Below are positions 50,521 through 58,293 of a stretch of 64,000 nt of DNA, one piece after another. The notes beneath the pieces were generated by a model. That model was not told the DNA's origin. It was given only the letters and a program-made list of their open reading frames with translations, and searched no databases. The translations under genes and the position numbers were made by a program. Where the stretch lies: the NCBI RefSeq assembly GCF_940670765.1, contig NZ_CALNVW010000016.1:124001-188000 (forward strand). The letters are read 5' to 3'. Numbering within the stretch: the stretch's first letter is position 1; each line of letters starts with the position of its first letter. Source of the stretch: Streptomyces sp. A 4/2 (GTDB lineage Bacteria > Actinomycetota > Actinomycetes > Streptomycetales > Streptomycetaceae).

Positions 50521-50613
50521 GTACGCGCCGCTCCGGGTCGCTGTCGGAGCTGCGTGCGGGGCGGCCACCTGCTGTCGCTGCTGATCGCGCGACCGGCCGC
50601 GGCCTCGCGTCCC

Positions 50614-51210
50614 TCAGCCGCAGACCGACCGCAGTGAGCGGGCCAGCGCCACCGTGTGCAGGGTGTCCAGCCGCTCGGTGCGACGCGCGTGCAGGGCCGA
50701 GAGCGCCAGTCCGGCGCCGCAGAACGGTGCGGCGCGGTCGGCCGACGCGTCGGCGACCGCCCGGACGAGCGCGCCGTTGACACGGTTGATCTCGGCGCGC
50801 ACCACGGCCAGGTCCGGCCGCCGGGCCGGGGCCTTCGACGGCTCGGCGTCCCAGGCACGGATGAGTGCGCGCTGCACGTCCTTGTTCGCCTCGATCTGGT
50901 CCCGGAAGATCCGCCGGGTCGCTCCGGGGTCCACCCCCAGCCCGCGCACCTGCCGCGCCGCCGCGTCGAGGACCGACCGCTCCCGGGCCGGGTCGTCGAC
51001 GGGGCTGCCCGTTCCGTACTTGGCTGCGGCCACCAGGTCGGCGGTGCGCAGCCGCTGGGCGGAGAGTGCGGCGACCGGATCGAGCCGGGCAACGGTTCCC
51101 GCGGGAGTACCGGGGCCCGGCGCCGCGGCAGCCGGTCCGGCCCCGGCGCTCAGCACGGCTGCCACGGCGCCCGCGGCCAGCACGGCGACAAGTGGTGTGG
51201 TCAGCTGCAC
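50614..51210 (-). CDS. Secreted chorismate mutase (AroQ-gamma type)
   Basis: 198 residues. GTG 51210 follows AAGGGG by 8 bases and starts a signal peptide (LVAVLAAGAVAAVLSAGAG, cleavage near AAAA). The mature helical protein has the periplasmic/secreted AroQ pattern: LSAQRLRTADLVAAAKYGTGSPVDDPARE, GVDPGATRRIFRDQIEANKDVQRALI and a Cys near the C-terminus (C at PFCGAG and SVCG, possible disulfide). It converts chorismate to prephenate outside the cytoplasm, as in mycobacterial Rv1885c. Single gene. Confidence 0.83.
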   Translation of the reverse strand: MQLTTPLVAVLAAGAVAAVLSAGAGPAAAAPGPGTPAGTVARLDPVAALSAQRLRTADLVAAAKYGTGSPVDDPARERSVLDAAARQVRGLGVDPGATRRIFRDQIEANKDVQRALIRAWDAEPSKAPARRPDLAVVRAEINRVNGALVRAVADASADRAAPFCGAGLALSALHARRTERLDTLHTVALARSLRSVCG

Positions 51211-51351
51211 GGTTCGCCCCTTGATCGGCCGGTTCGGCCTCGATCGTAGGGGCGTTGCCCACCACTCCCCCGGGAGGACGCGCGCCGCCGGGAGTCCCCG
51301 CACATCCCTTGACGCCCCACCCCGCTCCTGAATTACTGATCACGAACAGAT

Positions 51352-51369
51352 CGACCGAATGATCGGTCG
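51352..51369. promoter_or_regulatory. PaaR-like palindrome upstream of paaK
   Basis: CGACCGA (51352-51358) and TCGGTCG (51363-51369) form perfect 7-bp arms around ATGA, ending 24 bases before the paaK start. The ACCGA-N4-TCGGT pattern resembles operators of TetR-type regulators of phenylacetate and fatty-acyl degradation genes. Confidence 0.6.
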
Positions 51370-51393
51370 TCCGGTTGGGACGGGAGTGACCCC

Positions 51394-52695
51394 ATGGCAG
51401 CTCTGCTGGACGCGGCGGAACGGCTCAGTCGTGAAGAGCTCGAAGCACTGCAGACCGAGCGCCTGCGCGCCTCGCTGCGGCACGCGTACGAGAACGTCGC
51501 CTTCTACCGCGAGTCCTTCGACCGGGCGGGGTTGCGCCCCGACGACTGCCGCACGCTCGCCGATCTCGCCCGTTTCCCGTTCACCGTCAAGGCCGATCTG
51601 CGCGACCACTACCCCTTCGGGATGTTCGCCGTACCGCAGGCCGACGTCCGCCGTATCCATGCCTCCAGCGGCACGACCGGCCGCCCGACGGTCGTCGGCT
51701 ACACCGAAGGCGACCTGTCCACCTGGGCGGACCTGGTGGCCCGTTCGATCCGTGCGGCCGGTGGCCGGCCCGGTGACAAGGTGCATGTGGCGTACGGATA
51801 CGGGCTGTTCACCGGCGGCCTCGGGGCGCATTACGGCGCCGAGCGGCTCGGCTGCACCGTGATCCCCGCGTCCGGCGGGATGACTTCACGTCAGGTTCAG
51901 CTGATCCAGGACTTCCGCCCCGAGATCATCATGGTGACGCCGACCTACCTGCTCACCCTGCTGGACGAGTTCGAACGTCAGGGCATCGACGCGCGGACCA
52001 CCTCGCTCAAGGCCGGCATCCTGGGGGCCGAGCCGTGGACCGAGGAGATGCGGCGCGAGATCGAGGAGCGGTTCGCCATCGACGCCGTCGACATCTACGG
52101 GCTCTCGGAGGTCATGGGGCCCGGTGTCGCATCGGAGTGCGTCGAGGCCAAGGACGGGCTCCACATCTGGGAGGACCACTTCTACCCCGAGGTCGTCGAC
52201 CCGGTCACCGGTGAGGTCCTGCCGGACGGGGAGCAGGGGGAGCTGGTGTTCACCTCGCTCACCAAGGAGGCCATGCCGGTGATCCGCTACCGGACGCGCG
52301 ACCTGACCCGGCTGCTGCCCGGCACGGCCAGGGTGTTCCGGCGAATGGAGCGGATCACCGGGCGCAGCGACGACCTGATCATCGTGCGGGGAGTGAACCT
52401 CTTCCCCACGCAGGTCGAGGAGATCCTGCTCCGTACGCCCGGTCTCGCCCCGCACTTCCAGCTGCGGCTGACCCGGGAGGGCCGGCTGGACGCGCTGACC
52501 GTACGGGTGGAGGCGCGGCCGGACGCCGCGCCCGGGATCCGGGCCGCGGCGGCCCGTAGCGTCGCCGCGGCCGTGAAGGAGTCCATCGGGGTCTCGGCCG
52601 GGGTGGAGGTCGTCGACCCCGAGGTGCTCGAACGGTCCGTCGGCAAGATCAGGCGGATCGTGGATCTGCGAAACGGTCCCGCAGCTCGCGCTTGA
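51394..52695 (+). CDS. paaK: Phenylacetate-CoA ligase
   Basis: 433 residues, normal PaaK length: LRASLRHAYENVAFYRESFDRAGL, P-loop IHASSGTTGRPTVVGYTEGDL, VHVAYGYGLFTGGLGAHYGAERLG, DIYGLSEVMGPGVASEC, IRYRTRDLT and RSDDLIIVRGVNLFPTQVEE. It activates phenylacetate with CoA and ATP, the first step of the paa pathway. No paaABCDE epoxidase or paaZ lies nearby, so this is an orphan ligase that may serve aromatic acids more broadly. Its end overlaps the convergent fadD by 47 bases. A palindromic operator precedes it. Confidence 0.92.
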   Translation: MAALLDAAERLSREELEALQTERLRASLRHAYENVAFYRESFDRAGLRPDDCRTLADLARFPFTVKADLRDHYPFGMFAVPQADVRRIHASSGTTGRPTVVGYTEGDLSTWADLVARSIRAAGGRPGDKVHVAYGYGLFTGGLGAHYGAERLGCTVIPASGGMTSRQVQLIQDFRPEIIMVTPTYLLTLLDEFERQGIDARTTSLKAGILGAEPWTEEMRREIEERFAIDAVDIYGLSEVMGPGVASECVEAKDGLHIWEDHFYPEVVDPVTGEVLPDGEQGELVFTSLTKEAMPVIRYRTRDLTRLLPGTARVFRRMERITGRSDDLIIVRGVNLFPTQVEEILLRTPGLAPHFQLRLTREGRLDALTVRVEARPDAAPGIRAAAARSVAAAVKESIGVSAGVEVVDPEVLERSVGKIRRIVDLRNGPAARA

Positions 52696-54160
52696 GGATC
52701 TTCCCGCTGGCGTTGCGCGGCAGACCATCGACGAAGAGCACCCGTTTCGGGGCCTTGAAGTGCGGAAGCTTCTCCCGGGTGTGGGCGAGCAGTTCGGCCT
52801 CGGTGACGTCGCCGCGCGCCACGACCACGGCGGTGACGGCCTCGATCCAGCGCTCGTCGGGCAGCCCGACGACCGCCGCCTCGGCGACGCCGGGGTGGGT
52901 GTAGAGCGCGTCCTCGACCTGGCGCGAAGCGACCAGTACGCCACCGGAGTTGATGACGTCCTTCACCCGGTCGACGACCGTGAAGTACCCCTGTGCGTCG
53001 CGTACCGCCAGGTCACCGGAGTGGAACCAGCCGTCGCGGAAGGCGTCCGCCGTCTCCTGCGGCTGGTCCCAGTAGCCTTCGCACAGCTGCGGGGAGCGGT
53101 AGACGACTTCGCCCGAGGTCCCGTCCGGCACCTCGGCGCCCTGCTCGTCGACCACCCTGGCCTCGACGAAGAGGACGGGCCTGCCGCAGGCGTCCATCCG
53201 GCCCTCGTGCTCGTCGGGGCCCAGGACCATGGCGAGCGGGCCGATCTCGCTCTGCCCGAAGCAGTTGGAGAAGCCCAGTCCCGGCAGGCGGGCGCGCAGC
53301 CGTCCCAGGACGGGCACCGGCATGATCGAGGCGCCGTAGAACGCCTTGCGGAGTCCGGTCAGATCACGGGACCCGAAGTCGGGGTGGTTCGCGAGGGCGA
53401 TCCACACGGTGGGCGGGGCGAAGAGGCTGTCCGCGCGTCCCGACTCGACCAGGTCGAAGATCCGCGTGGCGTCGGGGGCGTCCAGGATCGTGTTCTCGGC
53501 GCCCACCGCGAGGTACGGCAGCAGGAAGACGTGCAGTTGGGCCGAGTGGTAGAGCGGCAGGGAGTGCAGCGGCCGGTCCGTCTCGTGCAGGCCCAGCGCG
53601 GTGATGGCGCTGACGTACTCGTGCACGAGTGCCCGGTGCGTCATCATCGCGCCCTTGGCGAGTGCGGTGGTGCCCGACGTGTAGAGCAGTTGGACCAGGT
53701 CCTCGGCCTCGGGCTCCCGGTCCGGGGTGAAGGGCCGGGGCGTGGCCAGCTCGGCGAGCAGCGAGTCGTCGCTGTCGCGCAGCAGCCGTACCGCTACGCC
53801 TTCGGGGATCCGCGCCGCGAGGGCCGGATCGGTGAGGACCAGGGCGCTGCCCGACTGACCGAGGATGTACGCGAGGTCGTCACCGGTGAGGTTCTGGTTC
53901 ACCGGGACGTGGATCAGGCCCGCGCGGGCGCAGGCGAGGAAGCCGATGAGGTAGGCGTCCGAGTTGTGGCCGTAGGAGGCGACCCGGTCGCCGGGGCGCA
54001 GGCCGTGCTCCGCCAGTACGGCGGCTGCGGTGGTGACCGCCTCGTCGAGCCGGGCGTAGGTCCACGAGCGGTCCCCGTAGTGGACCGCGGTGCGCTCGGG
54101 CACCCGCCTCGCGCTGCGGCGCAGGATTCCGTCGACTGTGCTGCTGCGTACACCTGTCAT
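52649..54160 (-). CDS. AMP-forming acyl-CoA synthetase (FadD type)
   Basis: 503 residues: LYTSGTTALAKGAMMTHRAL P-loop, FSNCFGQSEIGPLAMVLG, GYWDQPQETADAFRDGWFHSGDLAVRDAQGYFTVVDRVKDVINSGG and the terminal PRNASGKILKRELR with the catalytic Lys. It activates a carboxylic acid as its CoA thioester; the acyl chain cannot be read from sequence. ATG 54160 starts the family N-terminus. The last 47 bases overlap the convergent paaK. Confidence 0.87.
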   Translation of the reverse strand: MTGVRSSTVDGILRRSARRVPERTAVHYGDRSWTYARLDEAVTTAAAVLAEHGLRPGDRVASYGHNSDAYLIGFLACARAGLIHVPVNQNLTGDDLAYILGQSGSALVLTDPALAARIPEGVAVRLLRDSDDSLLAELATPRPFTPDREPEAEDLVQLLYTSGTTALAKGAMMTHRALVHEYVSAITALGLHETDRPLHSLPLYHSAQLHVFLLPYLAVGAENTILDAPDATRIFDLVESGRADSLFAPPTVWIALANHPDFGSRDLTGLRKAFYGASIMPVPVLGRLRARLPGLGFSNCFGQSEIGPLAMVLGPDEHEGRMDACGRPVLFVEARVVDEQGAEVPDGTSGEVVYRSPQLCEGYWDQPQETADAFRDGWFHSGDLAVRDAQGYFTVVDRVKDVINSGGVLVASRQVEDALYTHPGVAEAAVVGLPDERWIEAVTAVVVARGDVTEAELLAHTREKLPHFKAPKRVLFVDGLPRNASGKILKRELRDRFADPRSA

Positions 54161-54259
54161 GGCGTGATCCTGCGGTTTGCCGGGGCGGGGGTCAAGGGAG
54201 AGGAAGGGGTCGGGTCGAGGGACGGACGGTGCGCGGGTGGGCCGAGGGGGCGCGCAGGC

Positions 54260-55360
54260 TCAGGGGCTGACGGCCAGGAAGACGAAGGCCGCGAAGAGTA
54301 CGAGATGGATTCCGCCCTGCATCAGGGTCGCCCTGCCGGGGAGGATGGTGAGGGCGCTCACCACGACGGTGAGCGTGAGCAGCACCATGTGGGTGGCTCC
54401 CAGGCCGAGCAGCAGCGGTCCGGGGAGCCAGATCGATGCCAGGGCGATGGCGGGGACCGTCAGCCCGATGCTCGCCATCGCGGAGCCCAGTCCCAGGTTG
54501 AGGCTGGTCTGCACGCGGTCCCGGCGGGCCGCCCGTACGGCCGCGAGCGTTTCGGGCAGGAGCACGAGCAGCGCGATGACCACGCCGACGACCGCGTGCG
54601 GCAGCCCCGCCGCCTCGACGCCCGACTCCAGTGTCGGCGAGATCGCTTTGGCGTTGCCGACCACGGCGACGAGTGCGACCAGCAGCAGCCCCAGGCTCTG
54701 CAGGGCCACCCGTCTGCTCGGCGGTGGCGCGTGGCCGTCCGTGTCCTGGATCTCGCCCTGCTGGGTGAGCGGCAGGAAGTAGTCACGGTGGCGCACGGTC
54801 TGCACGGCGACGAAGAGGCCGTACAGACAGAGCGAGGAGATCGCGGCGAAGGCCAGCTGCGGTCCGGAGAATTCCGGGCCGGGCTTGCTCGTGGTGAAGG
54901 TCGGCAGGACCAGGGTGAGGGTGGCCAGGGCGGCGACGGAGGACAGCGCGGTACCCGATCCCTCGGCGTTGAAGACGGCGAGGCCGCGGCGTAACGCCCC
55001 GACGAGCAGGGAGAGGCCGATGATGCCGTTGCACGTGATCATCACGGCGGCGAAGACGGTGTCCCGGGCGAGCGAGGAGTACTTGGTGCCCCCGTCGGCC
55101 ATCAGGGTGACGATCAGCGCGACCTCGATGACGGTGACGGCCACGGCGAGCACCAGTGACCCGAAGGGCTCCCCCACCCGGTGGGCGATCACCTCCGCGT
55201 GGTGCACGGCGGCCAGCACCGCTCCGGCCAGGCACAGCGCCACCAGGACCACGGCGAACACCGGCAGGTGGCGGCCCCAGCTGAAGATCAGGGCCACCAC
55301 CGCGACCACGGGGACCACTACGGTCCACTGTTCCGCCAGTGTCCGGCTCGGCGCTCTCAT
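54260..55360 (-). CDS. chaA: Calcium/proton antiporter (CaCA family, ChaA-like)
   Basis: 366 residues with about 11 membrane helices. The two CaCA alpha repeats are visible: VLAVAVTVIEVALIVTLM and LVLLPETLAAVRAARRD, each with the acidic residue that binds the cation. A hydrophilic loop (about 195-215, GEIQDTDGHAPPPSRR) separates the halves. It expels Ca2+ or Na+/K+ in exchange for protons at alkaline pH. It lies between acyl-CoA ligase genes with no evident functional link. Confidence 0.87.
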   Translation of the reverse strand: MRAPSRTLAEQWTVVVPVVAVVALIFSWGRHLPVFAVVLVALCLAGAVLAAVHHAEVIAHRVGEPFGSLVLAVAVTVIEVALIVTLMADGGTKYSSLARDTVFAAVMITCNGIIGLSLLVGALRRGLAVFNAEGSGTALSSVAALATLTLVLPTFTTSKPGPEFSGPQLAFAAISSLCLYGLFVAVQTVRHRDYFLPLTQQGEIQDTDGHAPPPSRRVALQSLGLLLVALVAVVGNAKAISPTLESGVEAAGLPHAVVGVVIALLVLLPETLAAVRAARRDRVQTSLNLGLGSAMASIGLTVPAIALASIWLPGPLLLGLGATHMVLLTLTVVVSALTILPGRATLMQGGIHLVLFAAFVFLAVSP

Positions 55361-55423
55361 GAGGCCACGCTGACAGAGGTGATCAGCTGTCGCCCGGTGA
55401 GCGTCCCCGCCGGGCCCGGCGGT

Positions 55424-56983
55424 TCACAGCGCGCGCTGGTGGCCCTCCCAGTACGGGTCGCGCAGACGCCTCTTGTAGAGCTTGCCGTTGGGGTCGCGCG
55501 GCATCGCCTCGGTGAAGTCGACGCTCTTCGGGCGTTTGTATCCGGCGAGCAGGGTCTCGCAGTGCGTGAGGATCTCGGCGGCGAGGGCCGCTCCGGGCTC
55601 GTGTCCCTCGGCGGGTTCGACGACGGCCTTCACCTCCTCGCCCCAGTCGGCGTGCGGTATGCCGAAGGCCGCGGCGTCGGCGACCGCCGGGTGGGTGAGC
55701 AGCGCGGACTCGATCTCGGCCGGGTAGATGTTGACGCCACCGGAGATGATCATGTCGATCTTGCGGTCGCGGAGGAAGAGATAGCCGTCCTCGTCGAGGA
55801 TGCCGAGGTCGCCGACGGTGAAGAAGTCACCGATGCGGTTCTTCTTCGTCTTGGATTCGTCCTTGTGGTAGCTGAACCCGCCGGTGGACATCTTCATGTA
55901 CACGGTGCCGAGTTCGCCGGGCGGCAGCCGGTTCCCGTCGTCGTCGAAGACGGCCAGTTCACTGATGGGCCAGGCCTTGCCGACCGTGCCGGGCTTCTTC
56001 AGCCAGTCGTCGGCGGTGGCGAAGGCGCCGCCGCCCTCGCTGGCCGCGTAGTACTCCTCGACGCACCGCCCCCACCAGTCGATCATCGCCCGCTTGACGT
56101 GGTCGGGGCACGGCGCCGCCCCGTGGATGGCGTGGCGCATCGCCGTCACGTCGTAGCGCTGCTTGACCTCGTCGGGCAGCGCCAGGAGGCGGTGGAACTG
56201 GGTCGGCACCATGTGGGTGTGCGTGCACCGGTAGGCGTCCATCTGGCGCAGCATGTCCTCCGGGGTCCATTTGTCCATCAGGACCAGCGGGTGGCCGATG
56301 TGCAGGGCCGCTCCCGCGAACTGGAGTACGGCGGTGTGGTAGAGCGGCGAGCAGACCAGATGGACGTTGCCGTCGAAGGGCCGGATGCCGAAGATCCCGA
56401 GGAATCCACCGAGGTAGGTCTCCTCGGGCAGCTTGCCGGGCAGCGGGCGGCGGATGCCGCGGGGCCGCCCCGTGGTGCCCGAGGTGTAGTTCATGACCCA
56501 GCCGAGGGTGCGGTCCTCGGGTACGGATTCGGGCTGCCCGCCCGGGAGTTGGGCGTAGGGGCGGAATCCGGGGATGTCACCGACGGCGTAGCGGTGGTCG
56601 GCGGGCAGTCCGGCTTCCTCCGCGGCGGCCACGGCGGCCTCCGCGAACCGCTCGTGGGCGATGAGGACCTTCGCCCCCGAGTCGGAGACGATCCAGGCGA
56701 TTTCCAGGCCGACGAAGTGGTGGTTGACGGGGACCAGGTAGAAACCGGCCTGGGAGGCGGCGAGGTACGCGGTGAGGAACTCGACGCCGTTCGGCAGTAC
56801 GACCGCGAAGGCGTCACCGCGTTCGAGACCGGCGGCGCGCAGCCCGTGCACCAGCTGGTTGGCGGACGCGTGCAGTTGTCCGGCGCTCCACTGCGCGCCG
56901 TCGGGCGCGGTCAGTACCGTACGGCCGGGGTCGGCTGCGGCCTGGGCCCAGAAGCCGTTGGGGTTCTCGTTCTGCGACGCCAT
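55424..56983 (-). CDS. AMP-forming acyl-CoA synthetase, second gene of the NMO operon
   Basis: 519 residues: P-loop NYTSGTTGRPRGIRRP, YYAASEGGGAFATADDWLKKPGTVGKAW, FFTVGDLGILDEDGYLFLRDRKIDMIISGGVNIYPAEIE and the C-terminal DPNGKLYKRRLRDPYW. ATG 56983 follows CGGAG and overlaps the monooxygenase stop by one base (TGATG), so translation is coupled. The frame is open upstream inside the neighbouring gene, but that part is shadow. It activates an acid that is likely generated or consumed with the monooxygenase. Confidence 0.88.
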   Translation of the reverse strand: MASQNENPNGFWAQAAADPGRTVLTAPDGAQWSAGQLHASANQLVHGLRAAGLERGDAFAVVLPNGVEFLTAYLAASQAGFYLVPVNHHFVGLEIAWIVSDSGAKVLIAHERFAEAAVAAAEEAGLPADHRYAVGDIPGFRPYAQLPGGQPESVPEDRTLGWVMNYTSGTTGRPRGIRRPLPGKLPEETYLGGFLGIFGIRPFDGNVHLVCSPLYHTAVLQFAGAALHIGHPLVLMDKWTPEDMLRQMDAYRCTHTHMVPTQFHRLLALPDEVKQRYDVTAMRHAIHGAAPCPDHVKRAMIDWWGRCVEEYYAASEGGGAFATADDWLKKPGTVGKAWPISELAVFDDDGNRLPPGELGTVYMKMSTGGFSYHKDESKTKKNRIGDFFTVGDLGILDEDGYLFLRDRKIDMIISGGVNIYPAEIESALLTHPAVADAAAFGIPHADWGEEVKAVVEPAEGHEPGAALAAEILTHCETLLAGYKRPKSVDFTEAMPRDPNGKLYKRRLRDPYWEGHQRAL

Positions 56984-58089
56984 CACTGACTCCGTCCGGC
57001 GATGCGGTTGATGCGGTCGACGGCCCGCTCGAAGCCGCGGGTCAGATCGTCGAAGACCGCCTGCACACTGCGCTCGGAGTTCATCCGGCCGACGATCTGG
57101 CCGACGGGGGTGCCGAGCAGCGGGTCGGTCTCGTACTTCTGGATTCGGGAGATGGCGTCGGCGACGAGCAGCCCCTGGAGCGGCATGGGCAGGGTGCCGG
57201 GGCCGCTGGGGTCGTCCCAGGCATCGGTCCATTCGGTACGCAGCTGGCGGGCGGGCTTGCCGGTGAGGGCGCGGGAGCGCACGGTGTCGCCGGAGCCCGC
57301 GTCGAGGAGTTTCCGGGTGAGGGCGCGGGAGTGCATCTCGGCCTCGGTGGTGGTGAGCCAGAGCGAGCCGAGCCACACCCCCTGGGCGCCCAGCGCGATG
57401 CCCGCCGCGATCTGTTCCCCGCTGCCGATGCCTCCGGCTGCCAGGACGGGCAACGGGGACACGGCGTCGACCACTTCGGGTGTGAGCACCATGGAAGCGA
57501 TGTCGCCGGTGTGGCCGCCCGCCTCGTACCCCTGCGCGACGACGACGTCGATGCCCGCTTCGGCGTGCCGCCGGGCGTGCTTGGCGCTGCCTGCCAGGGC
57601 TGCGACCAGGACGTCGTGCCGGTGGGCGCGCTCGATGACGTCGGCGGGCGGGGAGCCGAGGGCGTTGGCGAGGAGTCTGACGGGGTAGTCGAACGCGACG
57701 TCGAGCTGGTTGCGGGCGACCTGCTCCATCCAGCCGGTGATGCGCCAGCCGGAGACGTCGCCCTCGGCCAGTTCGGGGACGCCGTACTTGGCGAGGGTGT
57801 CCCGGACGAACTGGCGGTGTCCCTCCGGGATCATCGCCTCGACCTCGGCCTCGGTCACCCCCTCCACCTTCTTGGCCGGCATCACGACGTCGAGGCCGTA
57901 CGGCAGCCCGTCGGTGTGTTCCTGCATCCAGTCGAGATCACGCGCCAGATCGTCGGGGGCGGTGTAGCGGACCGCTCCGAGTACGCCGAATCCGCCGGCC
58001 CTGGTGATGGCGGCGGCCACGGCGGGGAAGGGCGTGAAGCCGAAGATGGCGTGCTCGATCCCCAGTTTCTTACTCAGCTCCGTCTCCAT
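56983..58089 (-). CDS. Nitronate monooxygenase/2-nitropropane dioxygenase-like flavoprotein
   Basis: 368 residues, an FMN TIM barrel: KLGIEHAIFGFTPFPAVAAAITRAGGFGVLGAVRY, YGLDVVMPAKK, AGIDVVVAQGYEAGGHTGDIASMVLTPEVVDAV, PVLAAGGIGSGEQIAAGIALGAQGVWLGSLWL. Members oxidise nitronates or reduce unsaturated acyl-CoA; a related enzyme (IpdC) acts in mycobacterial sterol-ring degradation. It is first gene of an operon with an acyl-CoA ligase. The palindrome at 58130-58151, shared with the sterol-like locus, lies 41-62 bases before its ATG. Confidence 0.85.
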   Translation of the reverse strand: METELSKKLGIEHAIFGFTPFPAVAAAITRAGGFGVLGAVRYTAPDDLARDLDWMQEHTDGLPYGLDVVMPAKKVEGVTEAEVEAMIPEGHRQFVRDTLAKYGVPELAEGDVSGWRITGWMEQVARNQLDVAFDYPVRLLANALGSPPADVIERAHRHDVLVAALAGSAKHARRHAEAGIDVVVAQGYEAGGHTGDIASMVLTPEVVDAVSPLPVLAAGGIGSGEQIAAGIALGAQGVWLGSLWLTTTEAEMHSRALTRKLLDAGSGDTVRSRALTGKPARQLRTEWTDAWDDPSGPGTLPMPLQGLLVADAISRIQKYETDPLLGTPVGQIVGRMNSERSVQAVFDDLTRGFERAVDRINRIAGRSQ

Positions 58090-58129
58090 GGGGCGCAGGA
58101 TGCCCCAGCGGAGCGACCGAGGGAAGAGA

Positions 58130-58151
58130 TTTTCTGATGCTGTGTCAGATT
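58130..58151. promoter_or_regulatory. Palindromic site TTTTCTGA-N6-GTCAGATT (copy 2)
   Basis: Same arms and spacing as 48690-48711, with centre TGCTGT. It lies in the promoter of the monooxygenase-ligase operon and divergent to the beta-lactamase-fold gene. The core arms are TCTGA/TCAGA. Confidence 0.65.
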
Positions 58152-58293
58152 CTTTGGCGCACCGGCCCCTTGAGACCCCGGGAACAACGGAGCACCGGGG
58201 ACACGCGGGGTGAGGGTTGACAGCCTCGCACTGATGGCAGAAAGTTTCCGCAGTTGATCGAGGCGCCGAAAGATACTTTCAAGGAGTGCTGTG

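Noticed and set aside
48782..51343. An 853-codon minus-strand frame opposite the FadD19-like gene
   Set aside because: Antisense shadow of a clear acyl-CoA ligase, with arginine-rich low-quality sequence and no ribosome site.
52760..54994. A 744-codon plus-strand frame opposite fadD and chaA
   Set aside because: It covers two real minus-strand genes and the gap between them; composition is that of a shadow frame.
55181..56989. A 602-codon plus-strand frame opposite the acyl-CoA ligase
   Set aside because: Shadow of the ligase and of the chaA 5' end; no recognisable domain.
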